Shown: positions 6,451-15,437 of the stretch, piece after piece
Position numbering within the stretch: the first letter of the stretch is position 1
Layout: each line of letters begins with the position of its first letter
IMG/VR virus record: IMGVR_UViG_3300031787_000044
Location: 1 to 64,000 of that record
DNA: 64,000 nt
Strand: one strand, 5' to 3'
Origin: a virus
The notes under the pieces: generated by a model
Told to the model about the DNA's origin: nothing
The model's database searches: none
What the model saw: the letters and a program-made list of their open reading frames with translations, nothing else
Program-made: the position numbers and the translations under genes

Positions 6451-7745
6451 GTGATGAATACATCATACCAGGGCACTATAAGTTACTATCCGCAGTTATA
6501 ACAACACTGACGGGTAAGCAGATCGATATTGTCAACATGATACCGGTGTTTTCAATCGAGGAATCTATAAACAAAGATTCTATACGAGGGTTTGCGACTA
6601 TCTATGATAATATTGGTTTTATAGAAGATCTTCCTCTAAGAGGAGAAGAGACTCTTACTATAGAAGTTGAAGATGCTCTTAAGAAAAAAATAACATACGA
6701 TCTTAGACTTTATAAGATATCTGATGTGGAGATTAAAAAGACAAACGACGGTTTGATATATAAGATATTTTTTATGTCAAATTCTAGTTATAACGCGATG
6801 TTCAATAAGATCATACAATCATTTAATAACTCTATTTCAACTATAGCCAAAGAAATTTTTGACAAAAATTATCTAGGTCAAAGCCGTATAGTTGTAGAAC
6901 CTACTGTTGGTATGTTTAGATGTGTAATGCCGAACTATAATCCTATGCAAGCTTTAAACTTTCTTGCACAGCGTGCTTATAGCCCTGGAAATCCGTCTTC
7001 TTCATTTAGGTTTTTTGAAACATCTAACTCTTACTATTTTGTCACCGACGAGTATTTAATTAAGGAAGCGCGCGAAAACATAGATTCTGTAAAAGAATTT
7101 ACATATAGTGATGCTATCGAAAAAACTGGAAGCAATCTTGTTAGTCAAATGCAGAATCTTATTGAGATAAGAAATACTGATCGCATTAACACGGTGGAAG
7201 ATATTCTTAATGGAGCTTATCGTTCAAGAACTATAGAGATAGACATAAATTATAGAAGAGTCAATCTTCCTGGAAAATCAAATGAAAATGAATACATTTA
7301 TGAAAATGAGAAAACTAAGTACGCCAAGATGACTGAAAATTCTGTAGTGGATGTAAGTCAAGAGCGTCACTCTCCAGAATTTGTTGACGCGTATTTCACC
7401 GAACAGAATGAAAAGAGATATATTGTTATTAAAGATTGGGATGAAGGAAGCGCAGGACAGATAAGAGGTGATCAATTTCTTCCTGAGATAGTTATGAATA
7501 GAACCGCGTACCGCCATCACCTAGGAACAGTCACGGTGCATGCAAAAGCAAACGGAAGACTCGATATTAACGCTGGCAATATCGTAAACTTGAAGATACC
7601 TGAATTTAAATCATCGTCAAGTGTAGACTTAAATAAACAGTTATCAGGATATTACATAGTTAGTGATCTTACACATTATTTTGAAAGGGACAATCATCAG
7701 ACGATTATGAAATTAATCAAGTATGATTGGGATACTCGCGAATGA
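6447..7745 (+). CDS. gp27: Baseplate hub protein gp27
   Basis: This 432-residue protein is slightly longer than T4 gp27 (391). It opens with a tube-like domain: IDIVNMIPVFSIEESINKDS, then GFATIYDNIGFIEDLPLRGEE, which fits the gp27/gpD/VgrG hub fold in which a trimer mimics a tube hexamer. The C-terminal region has LGTVTVHAKANGRLDINAGNI and YYIVSDLTHYF, the typical second barrel and hub tail (the GYYIVSDLTH-type ending is common to hub proteins). It is followed without a gap by gp5, its partner in the T4 hub complex. The gene overlaps its neighbours at both ends (ATGA junctions), showing translational coupling. Confidence 0.85.
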   Translation: MSDEYIIPGHYKLLSAVITTLTGKQIDIVNMIPVFSIEESINKDSIRGFATIYDNIGFIEDLPLRGEETLTIEVEDALKKKITYDLRLYKISDVEIKKTNDGLIYKIFFMSNSSYNAMFNKIIQSFNNSISTIAKEIFDKNYLGQSRIVVEPTVGMFRCVMPNYNPMQALNFLAQRAYSPGNPSSSFRFFETSNSYYFVTDEYLIKEARENIDSVKEFTYSDAIEKTGSNLVSQMQNLIEIRNTDRINTVEDILNGAYRSRTIEIDINYRRVNLPGKSNENEYIYENEKTKYAKMTENSVVDVSQERHSPEFVDAYFTEQNEKRYIVIKDWDEGSAGQIRGDQFLPEIVMNRTAYRHHLGTVTVHAKANGRLDINAGNIVNLKIPEFKSSSSVDLNKQLSGYYIVSDLTHYFERDNHQTIMKLIKYDWDTRE

Positions 7746-9541
7746 GAGAAACTGGTGTAGGTATATACGATCCTCTATTCTTTATTGGCGTTGTGGAAAA
7801 TAACGTTGATGAGCGTTTAGAAAAGAGAGTACAAGTTAGAGCATTTGGTGTACACGGAACCGTTGACCAAATTCCAACTGAAGATCTTCCATGGGCAATA
7901 TTAGTATATGGAAGCTTTGATCCAAACTCTCCGCTGCCACGCATAAATCAATTCGTCTTTGGGATGTTTCTTGACGGAAGGGACGCTCAGCAACCATTGG
8001 TATTAGGTATAATACCTACACAGATGACTGAGGTTGTAAATCCTCAAGTTACTGGGTGGGGATACATTCCCGAAAAGAATGCAAGAATATTATCTGTAGG
8101 GTCTAATCCGGAAGATATAGGCCAGCCAATGAATTCTAAATTGGAAAGAGGCGAGAATATAGAAGAAACGTATGTTCTTAATCAAGAGTTAAGTAGAATT
8201 AAGAACATCCCAATAGCGAACGACGGCGATACTTTTGAAGAACCTGCTCCGGCATATAATTCAGAGTACCCGTTCAATAGAGTGATAGAAACTTCCAGTC
8301 ACTCGATCGAGTTAGATGACACGCCTGGTGCAGAAAGAATAACTATCTTTCATAAATCTGGGTCGTACATATCAATAGACACAAATGGTACAACAGTAAA
8401 TAAATCTATTGGTGATAAGTATGAGATAAACGATACACATCAGCACATTTATGTTGGCGGGAAAAATATAGTTACGATTGAAGGCGATAGTAAAGTTCTT
8501 GTAAAAGGTAACAAGATAGAAGAGATAGAAGGTGACTATCAGCAAATCGTTCACGGAAATCATATTCTTTCTGTCGGCGGGCAATTAAATCTAAATGGTA
8601 GTGATGAAGTTCAACTGAGAGCGGCTAAAGTTAGAATACACGCAAACGTTGAGAACGTTAATATTAAAGCAGCCACAAACGTAAACATTCAGTCCGCGGC
8701 AGACATTAATATTAAATCCGAGGGAATGTACATCACCGCGTCAGGAGACCTCGACCTTAAAGGAGATCACGTAAAGGCTGGCAGTGGTGCGAAGGTAAGC
8801 ATAAATGCAGCTCTAGTCGCGATAGACGATAGAGTTCATATGGCGATGGGCGAGGCGGATGATCCTGAACCGGCAGGCCCTGCCGAAGGAGCCGATCTTC
8901 CAGAACCAACCGCAAAGGGTACGAGTTCTACTCAACACAGAAACAGCAGTTCTAGTGGCAGCGCTGGATACACATCGCAAGACGATGGCGAATCAGACAC
9001 CGCAGCGAATAACGAAGCACAGAATACAACAAATCAAAAACTCACGAGCGCGGATGTTCAAGAAATACTACAAGGCGAGGAACCTCTTCAAGCTAGATCT
9101 CAGGCCGAAGCATTTCTTGGAAGAAAGCTTTCTGATAGCGAATGGAATAATCTAGTGGCTGCTACAGTTGCAGAGTCGCTTCCGAACAGTCCTCAGGAAC
9201 AAGCCGGAATCATGGCCGTCATTCTAAATAGAGTAAAAAGTTCTCAGTATCCAAACACAGTTAATGAAGTTCTGTTGCAACCAGGACAGTTCCAAGCCGT
9301 GACTGGAACAAGGAACAATCCTGGCCCCGTTAGAAACTTTACGAGCCCAGATGAAAGACAGATGGCAAGTACAATACGTGGAGTAAATCAATATCTTGGA
9401 ACTATGAGTCCAAATTGGTTAAACTTTACTTCGAATATTTCTGCCGCATACGGCCCAGGAACAAACATTGGCTTTAGAGATACTGTTAGAAACTCGAAAG
9501 ATTCCAGAGTTATAGGCGGAACAGTGTTTGGAACCGTTTAA
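7742..9541 (+). CDS. gp5: Baseplate central spike gp5 with C-terminal SleB-like hydrolase domain
   Basis: The ATG overlapping the gp27 stop gives 599 residues; an upstream TTG (7727) is less likely. Residues about 10-100 form the gp5 OB-fold (RVQVRAFGVHG, PWAILVYG, GMFLDGRDAQQPLVLG). Residues about 180-365 form the triple-stranded beta-helix with octapeptide V-x-G/I-x-I repeats (VTIEGDSKVLVKGN, VNIKAATNVNIQS). Then comes an acidic Ser/Gly/Asn linker (370-435) and a C-terminal domain (about 465-599) with VAESLPNSPQEQAGIMAVIL-NRV and QFQAVTG, the pattern of the SleB/CwlJ cell wall hydrolase family. E478 is the expected catalytic acid. T4 gp5 instead has a lysozyme domain between the OB-fold and the helix. 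Here the enzyme would sit at the spike tip and digest peptidoglycan at entry. Confidence 0.9.
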   Translation: MRETGVGIYDPLFFIGVVENNVDERLEKRVQVRAFGVHGTVDQIPTEDLPWAILVYGSFDPNSPLPRINQFVFGMFLDGRDAQQPLVLGIIPTQMTEVVNPQVTGWGYIPEKNARILSVGSNPEDIGQPMNSKLERGENIEETYVLNQELSRIKNIPIANDGDTFEEPAPAYNSEYPFNRVIETSSHSIELDDTPGAERITIFHKSGSYISIDTNGTTVNKSIGDKYEINDTHQHIYVGGKNIVTIEGDSKVLVKGNKIEEIEGDYQQIVHGNHILSVGGQLNLNGSDEVQLRAAKVRIHANVENVNIKAATNVNIQSAADINIKSEGMYITASGDLDLKGDHVKAGSGAKVSINAALVAIDDRVHMAMGEADDPEPAGPAEGADLPEPTAKGTSSTQHRNSSSSGSAGYTSQDDGESDTAANNEAQNTTNQKLTSADVQEILQGEEPLQARSQAEAFLGRKLSDSEWNNLVAATVAESLPNSPQEQAGIMAVILNRVKSSQYPNTVNEVLLQPGQFQAVTGTRNNPGPVRNFTSPDERQMASTIRGVNQYLGTMSPNWLNFTSNISAAYGPGTNIGFRDTVRNSKDSRVIGGTVFGTV

Positions 9542-9558
9542 TAAGGAGTTATTAAGAC

Positions 9559-11073
9559 ATGGCTATTACTAGTGGACTTTGTAAAGTAAGCGGAAGAGTT
9601 CTTAAAATAGGAACATCATCCGAAGTTCAAGAGATAGTTCTCCCAGATACAGTAGACTTCTCTCAGTTTGAGAGAGGAATTGTTGCGTTACCTAGTAACG
9701 ACCCGATTGCAAGACTTATTAAAGAATACGGTGAAACTCCCTTTTATTCGGCCGTAGCCGCAGTGAATTCGTTCTTTTTGCGCACTGAGGTTAGATCATT
9801 AATAAAAGAAGCGGATCAGCCTATACTTTATAACAGAATACAAACCGAAACGGTTTTTACTCCAATAGAAGTGGCAAACTTTATAATCGGAATAGGTTAT
9901 ACTCCATTTACGTTAAGCATAGCTACTACAGTTATTAGCATAAACCTTATAAATGAATTTGAGGGCTTTTACACTCAAAACTTTACAAAAAATACGATAG
10001 GAAGCTTTTGCTCGATACTTCCTAATATATTCGGAGCAGTGGGTGCGTTCTTTACAGCTTTACAAACTTTAGATACAACAATACAGAGTTTAAAAAACTT
10101 TGCGTTAAACTTTTCTCTAAGCTCATTATTGTCAACACTAAAGAATAGTATTTTAAGTATAATAGATAAAGTTGTATCTCAAGTAAAAAGCATTATTGAG
10201 AATTTTTCTTTAGCAAACGTGATTTCAAAAAGCATTCAACAGGTAGTAAAGATAAACGAAGCAGTATATGCAAATTTCCAAAAGTTAAAAACATCAGCTC
10301 TTGCTTTTTTTGACGAGCAGAACGTTGATAATTACAAATCCGGTATAGAAAAATTAATTGATTATGCAATGTCAATCTTCAAAAGCCCGACTATTCAAGA
10401 AGTGCAGTTTCTTTTATATCGCTTTTGCAGTTTTGCCGCTCTAATAGAAAATGCAATTTTCTCTCTTAAGAATCCACTAGAAGCATATGTTAATTCATAT
10501 ACGGAAACTGTTTCAATTCTTCAAAGTAATTCTTCAAGAAATACAACACGTGCAACTGCGGCGGGCGCTGTTCGTTATGATAACCAAGTTCGCCAAACCG
10601 GTATAAATACAGGTAACGAGTTATATGAGCAGGCTGGAAATCCACCACTCTTAAATGCTGAAGATTATGAAGATATCACTCCTTGGAACGATGGAAAAGG
10701 CGATAGCAGAATTACGTTTGATGGAAACAGTTTTAGAGATAAAAGACCTGGTCTTGGGCGAGCATGTTGGGATGAATTAAATCCTAAAGTAAAAGCTCAG
10801 CTAATGAGGGTTCAAAAACAATTTGAAAGACAACTGATACTAGTAAGTGCAGTCAGACCTAAATTTTATAATGATGAACTTAGAGCTAGAGGTGTTGGAG
10901 CGGCTAAGAATTCTCTTCATATAGCAAAGATAGCAGTTGATGTAAAGTGGAGCGGTTTTAATTATGACACTAAAGAAAAATTCATAAAAATAGCATTAAG
11001 CAACGGGTTTACTGGAATAGGAAGATACTCTAGTTTCGTTCACGTAGATATAGGGCCAAGAAGAGAATGGTAG
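9559..11073 (+). CDS. Baseplate-associated protein with C-terminal M15 (DD-peptidase-like) domain
   Basis: This 504-residue protein has an AAGGAG site before its ATG. Residues about 1-100 are strand-rich. Residues about 110-330 are helical and hydrophobic, with two segments that could be membrane-interacting (around 115-140 and 155-170). A Gly/Asn/Asp-rich linker follows, and residues about 400-504 form a Zn-peptidase domain of the M15/VanY-Hedgehog type: SAVRPKFYN, then NSLHIAKIAVDV and FVHVDIGPRREW. The expected zinc ligands H454, D461 and H495 are all present. Such domains cleave peptide cross-links of murein. Its position between gp5 and gp25 suggests it is a hub-associated virion enzyme. 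The domain call is good; the structural role is inferred. Confidence 0.8.
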   Translation: MAITSGLCKVSGRVLKIGTSSEVQEIVLPDTVDFSQFERGIVALPSNDPIARLIKEYGETPFYSAVAAVNSFFLRTEVRSLIKEADQPILYNRIQTETVFTPIEVANFIIGIGYTPFTLSIATTVISINLINEFEGFYTQNFTKNTIGSFCSILPNIFGAVGAFFTALQTLDTTIQSLKNFALNFSLSSLLSTLKNSILSIIDKVVSQVKSIIENFSLANVISKSIQQVVKINEAVYANFQKLKTSALAFFDEQNVDNYKSGIEKLIDYAMSIFKSPTIQEVQFLLYRFCSFAALIENAIFSLKNPLEAYVNSYTETVSILQSNSSRNTTRATAAGAVRYDNQVRQTGINTGNELYEQAGNPPLLNAEDYEDITPWNDGKGDSRITFDGNSFRDKRPGLGRACWDELNPKVKAQLMRVQKQFERQLILVSAVRPKFYNDELRARGVGAAKNSLHIAKIAVDVKWSGFNYDTKEKFIKIALSNGFTGIGRYSSFVHVDIGPRREW

Positions 11074-11483
11074 TACAGATTATAACACCAGTTAAGAAAA
11101 AGCTTAGCTTATTTTCTGACATTCATAAAGACATGACACAGAATCCGTTAACTGAGGATCTTTCTCTAAAGCGAGACGAAGAGGCTGTGAAGGAGTCTAT
11201 TAAGAACTTAATCCTAACGAATAGAGGCGAGCGATTAATGCAGCCGCTAATCGGTGGGAATGTTCAAGCTATGCTTTTTGAAAATAATACTCCGGCAATA
11301 ATTAAACTTATACAAGAACAGATTAAGACCGTAATTCGCGAATACGAGCCAAGGGCAACACTTATAGATGTATTAGTTCGTTCATCAATCGACGAAAGCA
11401 CAGTAGAAGTAGACGTGTACTTTTACATAAATAACGTTGCTGAGCCTATAGCAGTCACGGTATTCCTAGAGAGGATAAGATAA
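11067..11483 (+). CDS. gp25: Baseplate wedge subunit gp25
   Basis: This 138-residue protein belongs to the GpW/gp25 family: IKNLILTNRGERLMQPLIGGNVQAMLFEN is the usual core (seen here as consecutive short motifs LILTNRGER, PLIGG and LFEN), followed by IREYEPRATL and a V-E-V-D-V-Y-F-Y-I strand. T4 gp25 (132 residues) sits at the centre of the inner baseplate and provides the handshake that templates sheath assembly. The ATG overlaps the end of the M15-domain gene and the next gene starts two bases after its stop. Confidence 0.92.
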   Translation: MVVQIITPVKKKLSLFSDIHKDMTQNPLTEDLSLKRDEEAVKESIKNLILTNRGERLMQPLIGGNVQAMLFENNTPAIIKLIQEQIKTVIREYEPRATLIDVLVRSSIDESTVEVDVYFYINNVAEPIAVTVFLERIR

Positions 11484-11484
11484 A

Positions 11485-13269
11485 ATGGCTACAAGACCAA
11501 TAAACGAGCTAGATTTTGCCGCCGTAAAAGAACAGTTTATAGATTACTTAAAAGGCCAAACTCAATTCAAAGATTATAACTTTGCTGGCTCGAATATGAA
11601 CGTGCTGTTGGATGTCCTTTCTTATAACACGTATTTGAACAACTTCTATACGAACATGGCAATCAACGAGATGTTTCTTGACTCGGCAATTCTTAGAAAC
11701 TCTGTGGTATCTCATGCCAAAGAACTTAACTATCTTCCTAGATCAAGAGTTTCCGCAAAGGCAGTCGTGAACGTTAGTATAGTTAGTCCTTCAACTGTAG
11801 GAACTATCATTACGATACCTAAGTTTACGGAGTTTCAATCAAACTACGAGGGCACGTCATATACGTTTTTAACTAATCAAGCATACCTAGCAAAGAGAAC
11901 GAGTGGAAACACGTTTGTTGCTACTAACGTTGAAATTTTTGAAGGTGACATACTCACCGCGTTTGAAAAGGACGGTTTCTTTCTTGAAGAAAACAACAAC
12001 TTTAAGTGTACACTAACAAACGAAAACGTAGATACGAACTCTATAGAAGTGTATGTCGACGACGAAGCAACAGAAGGACAGAACCAATTCTTCTATACTC
12101 CGTCAGTGTATGGTGTCGAGCCAACGAGCAAGGTGTTTTATCTAGAGCCGTACTTTGATAATAAGTACTCGGTCTATTTTGGAAGAAACTTATTTGGTGA
12201 GCAGCCAGCAAGAGACATTGACATAAAGATACAGTATAGAGCTTGCAGTGGTACAGAACCAAATGGCGCAAGATCTTTTACTACAACTTTTATTCCAAAT
12301 ACTACAGTTACTACAGTAACACCCGCAAACGGTGGAGCTGAGAGAGAAAGTTTGTCGAGCATAAAATTTATCGCTCCTAAGTCTCTTCAAGTTCAAGAGA
12401 GAGCTATTACTGCCTCTGACTATGAAATACTACTAAAACAAAGATTTCCCGAGATAAGAAGTGTTTCTGCGTATGGCGGAGACGAGTTAGATCCGCCACA
12501 ATTCGGTAGAGTTGCAATTTCTGTTAACTTGCAAGGAGAAGGGTTCTTATCAGAAACGAGCAAAAGCTCGTATGTAAGATACTTATCAGATAAAACTCCA
12601 GTTACGATCGAACCTATTTTTATAGATCCAGAATTCATTTATGTTGAAACTGTAGTTGATGTAAAGTATTCAGCAAAACTAACGAATAAATCCGAGCAGG
12701 AACTCGAACAGTTAATAAGAGCTGCGATATCAACATATAATCAAAACTTCTTAGATGATTTTGGCGAAACTCTTAGATCTTCTAAGTTGTCGACTATAAT
12801 TGACGACGTTGATGGCGGTCTATTAGGCAACGAGCTATGCGTAAATCCAATCATTGAGTATAAGCCTACTCTAAATCTTGAGCTGAATCCAAAGTTTAAG
12901 TTTGAAACTCGTCTTGTAAAACCATATCCATACAAAGCCGTTAACGGGTTTACAGATTTTAAACCATCGGTCGTAAGTACAAACTTCGTGTACCGCGGAA
13001 TTACTTCTAAGCTTCAAGATGATGGAAGCGGCAATATGCAGGTTATAAGCTCAAACAACATTAGTATTGAAATTCTAAATCCAAGCATTGGAACTGTGAA
13101 TTATACTACCGGAGAAGTTAGACTAATCAACTTTGCCGTTGAATCATTTACCGGTAGCGCAATTAAAATATATGCTGCTTCTACATCAGCTGACGTAACC
13201 GCGCCAAAGAGCCGCATATTATCAATAAGAGATGAAGACATTTCAATTAACTTTATAGAGACAAACTAA
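11485..13269 (+). CDS. gp6: Baseplate wedge subunit gp6 (gpJ-like)
   Basis: This 594-residue protein is near the length of T4 gp6 (660). The N-terminal part has FKDYNFAGSNMNVLLDVLSYNT and NMAINEMFLDSAILRNSVVSHA, the signature that lines up with the gp6/baseplate J family, followed by LNYLPRSRVSA. The middle contains IKFIAPKSLQVQERAITASDYE, the conserved junction between the two J-type domains. In T4, two gp6 copies and one gp7 form the wedge core, and gp6 rings tie the wedges together during sheath contraction. It follows gp25 directly and precedes gp7, the standard order of contractile baseplates. Confidence 0.93.
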   Translation: MATRPINELDFAAVKEQFIDYLKGQTQFKDYNFAGSNMNVLLDVLSYNTYLNNFYTNMAINEMFLDSAILRNSVVSHAKELNYLPRSRVSAKAVVNVSIVSPSTVGTIITIPKFTEFQSNYEGTSYTFLTNQAYLAKRTSGNTFVATNVEIFEGDILTAFEKDGFFLEENNNFKCTLTNENVDTNSIEVYVDDEATEGQNQFFYTPSVYGVEPTSKVFYLEPYFDNKYSVYFGRNLFGEQPARDIDIKIQYRACSGTEPNGARSFTTTFIPNTTVTTVTPANGGAERESLSSIKFIAPKSLQVQERAITASDYEILLKQRFPEIRSVSAYGGDELDPPQFGRVAISVNLQGEGFLSETSKSSYVRYLSDKTPVTIEPIFIDPEFIYVETVVDVKYSAKLTNKSEQELEQLIRAAISTYNQNFLDDFGETLRSSKLSTIIDDVDGGLLGNELCVNPIIEYKPTLNLELNPKFKFETRLVKPYPYKAVNGFTDFKPSVVSTNFVYRGITSKLQDDGSGNMQVISSNNISIEILNPSIGTVNYTTGEVRLINFAVESFTGSAIKIYAASTSADVTAPKSRILSIRDEDISINFIETN

Positions 13270-13270
13270 T

Positions 13271-15397
13271 ATGTCTATAGATAGAATAATTTCCTTTCAT
13301 ATTGAAAAACAGTTCCCCGCGATATACAGAGAGCAGGGGCACGAGTTAGTCGACTTTGTAAAACAGTACTACAAATTCTTAGAAGAAAACTCAAGTCAGT
13401 CTATATACAATGGAAGAAGATTGTTTGAGTATAGGGATATAGATACTACTCTAGAAAGAATGTTAATCTTTTTTAAGAATAAGTATCTTGCAGACCTTCC
13501 GTTCAATGACGATACGGTCAGAATAATCGTTAAAAATATTCTTGCTCTCTATAGAAGAAAGGGTACTCCTGGTGGGCTGGAACTATTCTTTCGTCTATTC
13601 TATAATGAATCTATAAAAATATATTACCCAGCGCGAGATATTTTTAAACCATCAGACTCACAATGGAAGCAAGGTAGCTTTCTTCAGCTAGCACCGAATG
13701 CTGGAGTGTTTACATCAACAAAATTATCCGGCGAGTTTAGCTATAACGACATTGTGAATAGGCCAATCATCGGCGCAGCCTCAAGAGCTCGTGCTACCGT
13801 TGATAAAATTAACTTTATCATAATAAACAATTCTTTTACTCCAATCATATTCATTAACGATGTCACTGGAGTCTTTATTGGTCTCGAAAATATCATATGC
13901 GAGATAAACGGTGTACCAGTTAACTTTGGAATCATCAACGGTTCTCTTACGTCTATAGACATAGATTTCCCTGGACCTGGCGGTAACTCTCTTGGAGATT
14001 TGGTTACTATAAGTGGATCGCCCAATGGAATTGGCGCGACTGGTATCGTTACTGGTGTAACAGAAAGCACTACGGGTACGATAGAATATAACCTGTTAGA
14101 CGGCGGCTGGGGATACAGCATAGATAGCGGCAGGCTTCTAGTTTCGGATCAACTCATCTTCGTTGATAACGCTTCAAGAAACTTTAACCTTTTGGAAACC
14201 CTTGAAGACGACTCTGGAAACAGAGGGATTGTAGTCGCGCAGACCGATATTTTGGTTGCTGTGAAGATGGAAGCTAACTCTAGTTTTACAAACACTTCAA
14301 TCATAGAAACTGTAGATAGAAGCACAGTCATTGACATACAGACACTATCTTCGTTCCCTATAAGAGTGACTCCAAAGAATAGTACTTCTCCAGGGCCGCT
14401 ATACCCTGACACCGCGAATACAAGTAGCGTTATTGTGGGAGAGATTACAAATACTGAAAACGTAGCTCTCATATTTGATATCATTGGCGATTACGCAAAC
14501 GTGCATCTAGATTCTTCGAATTATAATGATGTTCCTCCTGCGTTATCACCCATGTCAGGAAATACGGATCCTGTAACCATTTCTACAACACTACAAGATG
14601 CGTTTAATCTGGAGAGGTTTGACATCGGAACGATCGTTAGATTTGAAAATATAGATCCTGGCATAAATTACGTAAACGACGCGTATGCTCTACCGTATGA
14701 CTCTAGAATTAATCTTCTTCAAAGAAAGAACCAGCTCGTAACTCTCCAGACAGTTCCTACGGCACTCAATATAGGTGACGAAATAACTCAGGGATCGTTT
14801 AGAGGAAAGGTTCTTGCAATTACCGATAAAACACTTACTGTAAGACCGTATAGGTATTATGGCTTTAACTCAACAACACCGATCACATTCGGCGGAACGA
14901 ATTTCAATGTAGTAGCAGTATCATATGATTTTTCAAGCAGTGATGTTGCCGGAAGAAATGCGGTGATGGAAGCTGAGACAGATTTTGCTGTTGGAAGAAT
15001 TAGCCGCGTAAACATTATTGATTCAGGCTACGGCTACGTTCATAACACGGTTGCGGATGTTTTAAAAAATGGTGAGCTCGTTTCTAGAGGAACTATTTCA
15101 GCAAGAGGGCAAGGATCCACTGGAGGATTCTGGTCCACGTATAATTCTCATTTAAGTGGATACGTTTCGAAAAATGAAAGTTTGGAATACTATTCACCTG
15201 GAAAATATATACAAGATAGCGATTACTATCAGGAATATTCTTACGAGATACAATCAAGACTTGATACACCAACTTATGAGCAATCGCTCAAAGAGACTGC
15301 TCACGTGGCTGGAACAAAAGTGTTCGGAAGATTTAATCTTGAAGAAGTTATTTCTACTCCAATATCTTCCAGAATAGAAATTATACCACCCGTGTGA
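13271..15397 (+). CDS. gp7: Baseplate wedge subunit gp7-like (gpI-type N-terminus)
   Basis: This 708-residue protein starts two bases after gp6. The N-terminal 120 residues (FPAIYREQGHELVDFVKQYY, then LADLPFNDD and LYRRKGTPGGLELFFRLFY) have the pattern of phage tail protein I, the gp7 counterpart in simpler contractile tails. The remainder is a chain of beta domains rich in Gly/Thr/Ser, with a repeated D-G-G-W-G-Y / S-G-Y-G-Y type motif (near residues 275 and 580), and ends in a helical C-terminus. T4 gp7 has 1032 residues, so this is a shorter version. gp7 is the long core subunit of the wedge that connects gp6 to gp10 and gp8. The gp7 label follows from position after gp6 and the N-terminal pattern. 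Confidence 0.75.
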   Translation: MSIDRIISFHIEKQFPAIYREQGHELVDFVKQYYKFLEENSSQSIYNGRRLFEYRDIDTTLERMLIFFKNKYLADLPFNDDTVRIIVKNILALYRRKGTPGGLELFFRLFYNESIKIYYPARDIFKPSDSQWKQGSFLQLAPNAGVFTSTKLSGEFSYNDIVNRPIIGAASRARATVDKINFIIINNSFTPIIFINDVTGVFIGLENIICEINGVPVNFGIINGSLTSIDIDFPGPGGNSLGDLVTISGSPNGIGATGIVTGVTESTTGTIEYNLLDGGWGYSIDSGRLLVSDQLIFVDNASRNFNLLETLEDDSGNRGIVVAQTDILVAVKMEANSSFTNTSIIETVDRSTVIDIQTLSSFPIRVTPKNSTSPGPLYPDTANTSSVIVGEITNTENVALIFDIIGDYANVHLDSSNYNDVPPALSPMSGNTDPVTISTTLQDAFNLERFDIGTIVRFENIDPGINYVNDAYALPYDSRINLLQRKNQLVTLQTVPTALNIGDEITQGSFRGKVLAITDKTLTVRPYRYYGFNSTTPITFGGTNFNVVAVSYDFSSSDVAGRNAVMEAETDFAVGRISRVNIIDSGYGYVHNTVADVLKNGELVSRGTISARGQGSTGGFWSTYNSHLSGYVSKNESLEYYSPGKYIQDSDYYQEYSYEIQSRLDTPTYEQSLKETAHVAGTKVFGRFNLEEVISTPISSRIEIIPPV

Positions 15398-15407
15398 CGA
15401 ACCTTAG

Positions 15408-15415
15408 TATAAATA
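15408..15415 (+). promoter_or_regulatory. T4-type late promoter upstream of gp8
   Basis: Exact TATAAATA in the 40-base gap between the gp7-like gene and gp8, 22 bases before the gp8 ATG; GAGGT provides the ribosome site. Confidence 0.82.
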
Positions 15416-15437
15416 AAACAAAAATCTAGAGGTAGTA

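Noticed and set aside
10612-10619. TATAAATA inside the M15-domain gene; another at 39091-39098 inside an oxygenase gene
   Set aside because: Both lie far inside coding sequence with no gene start nearby, so they are probably chance matches; the second could be an internal promoter but I see no support.
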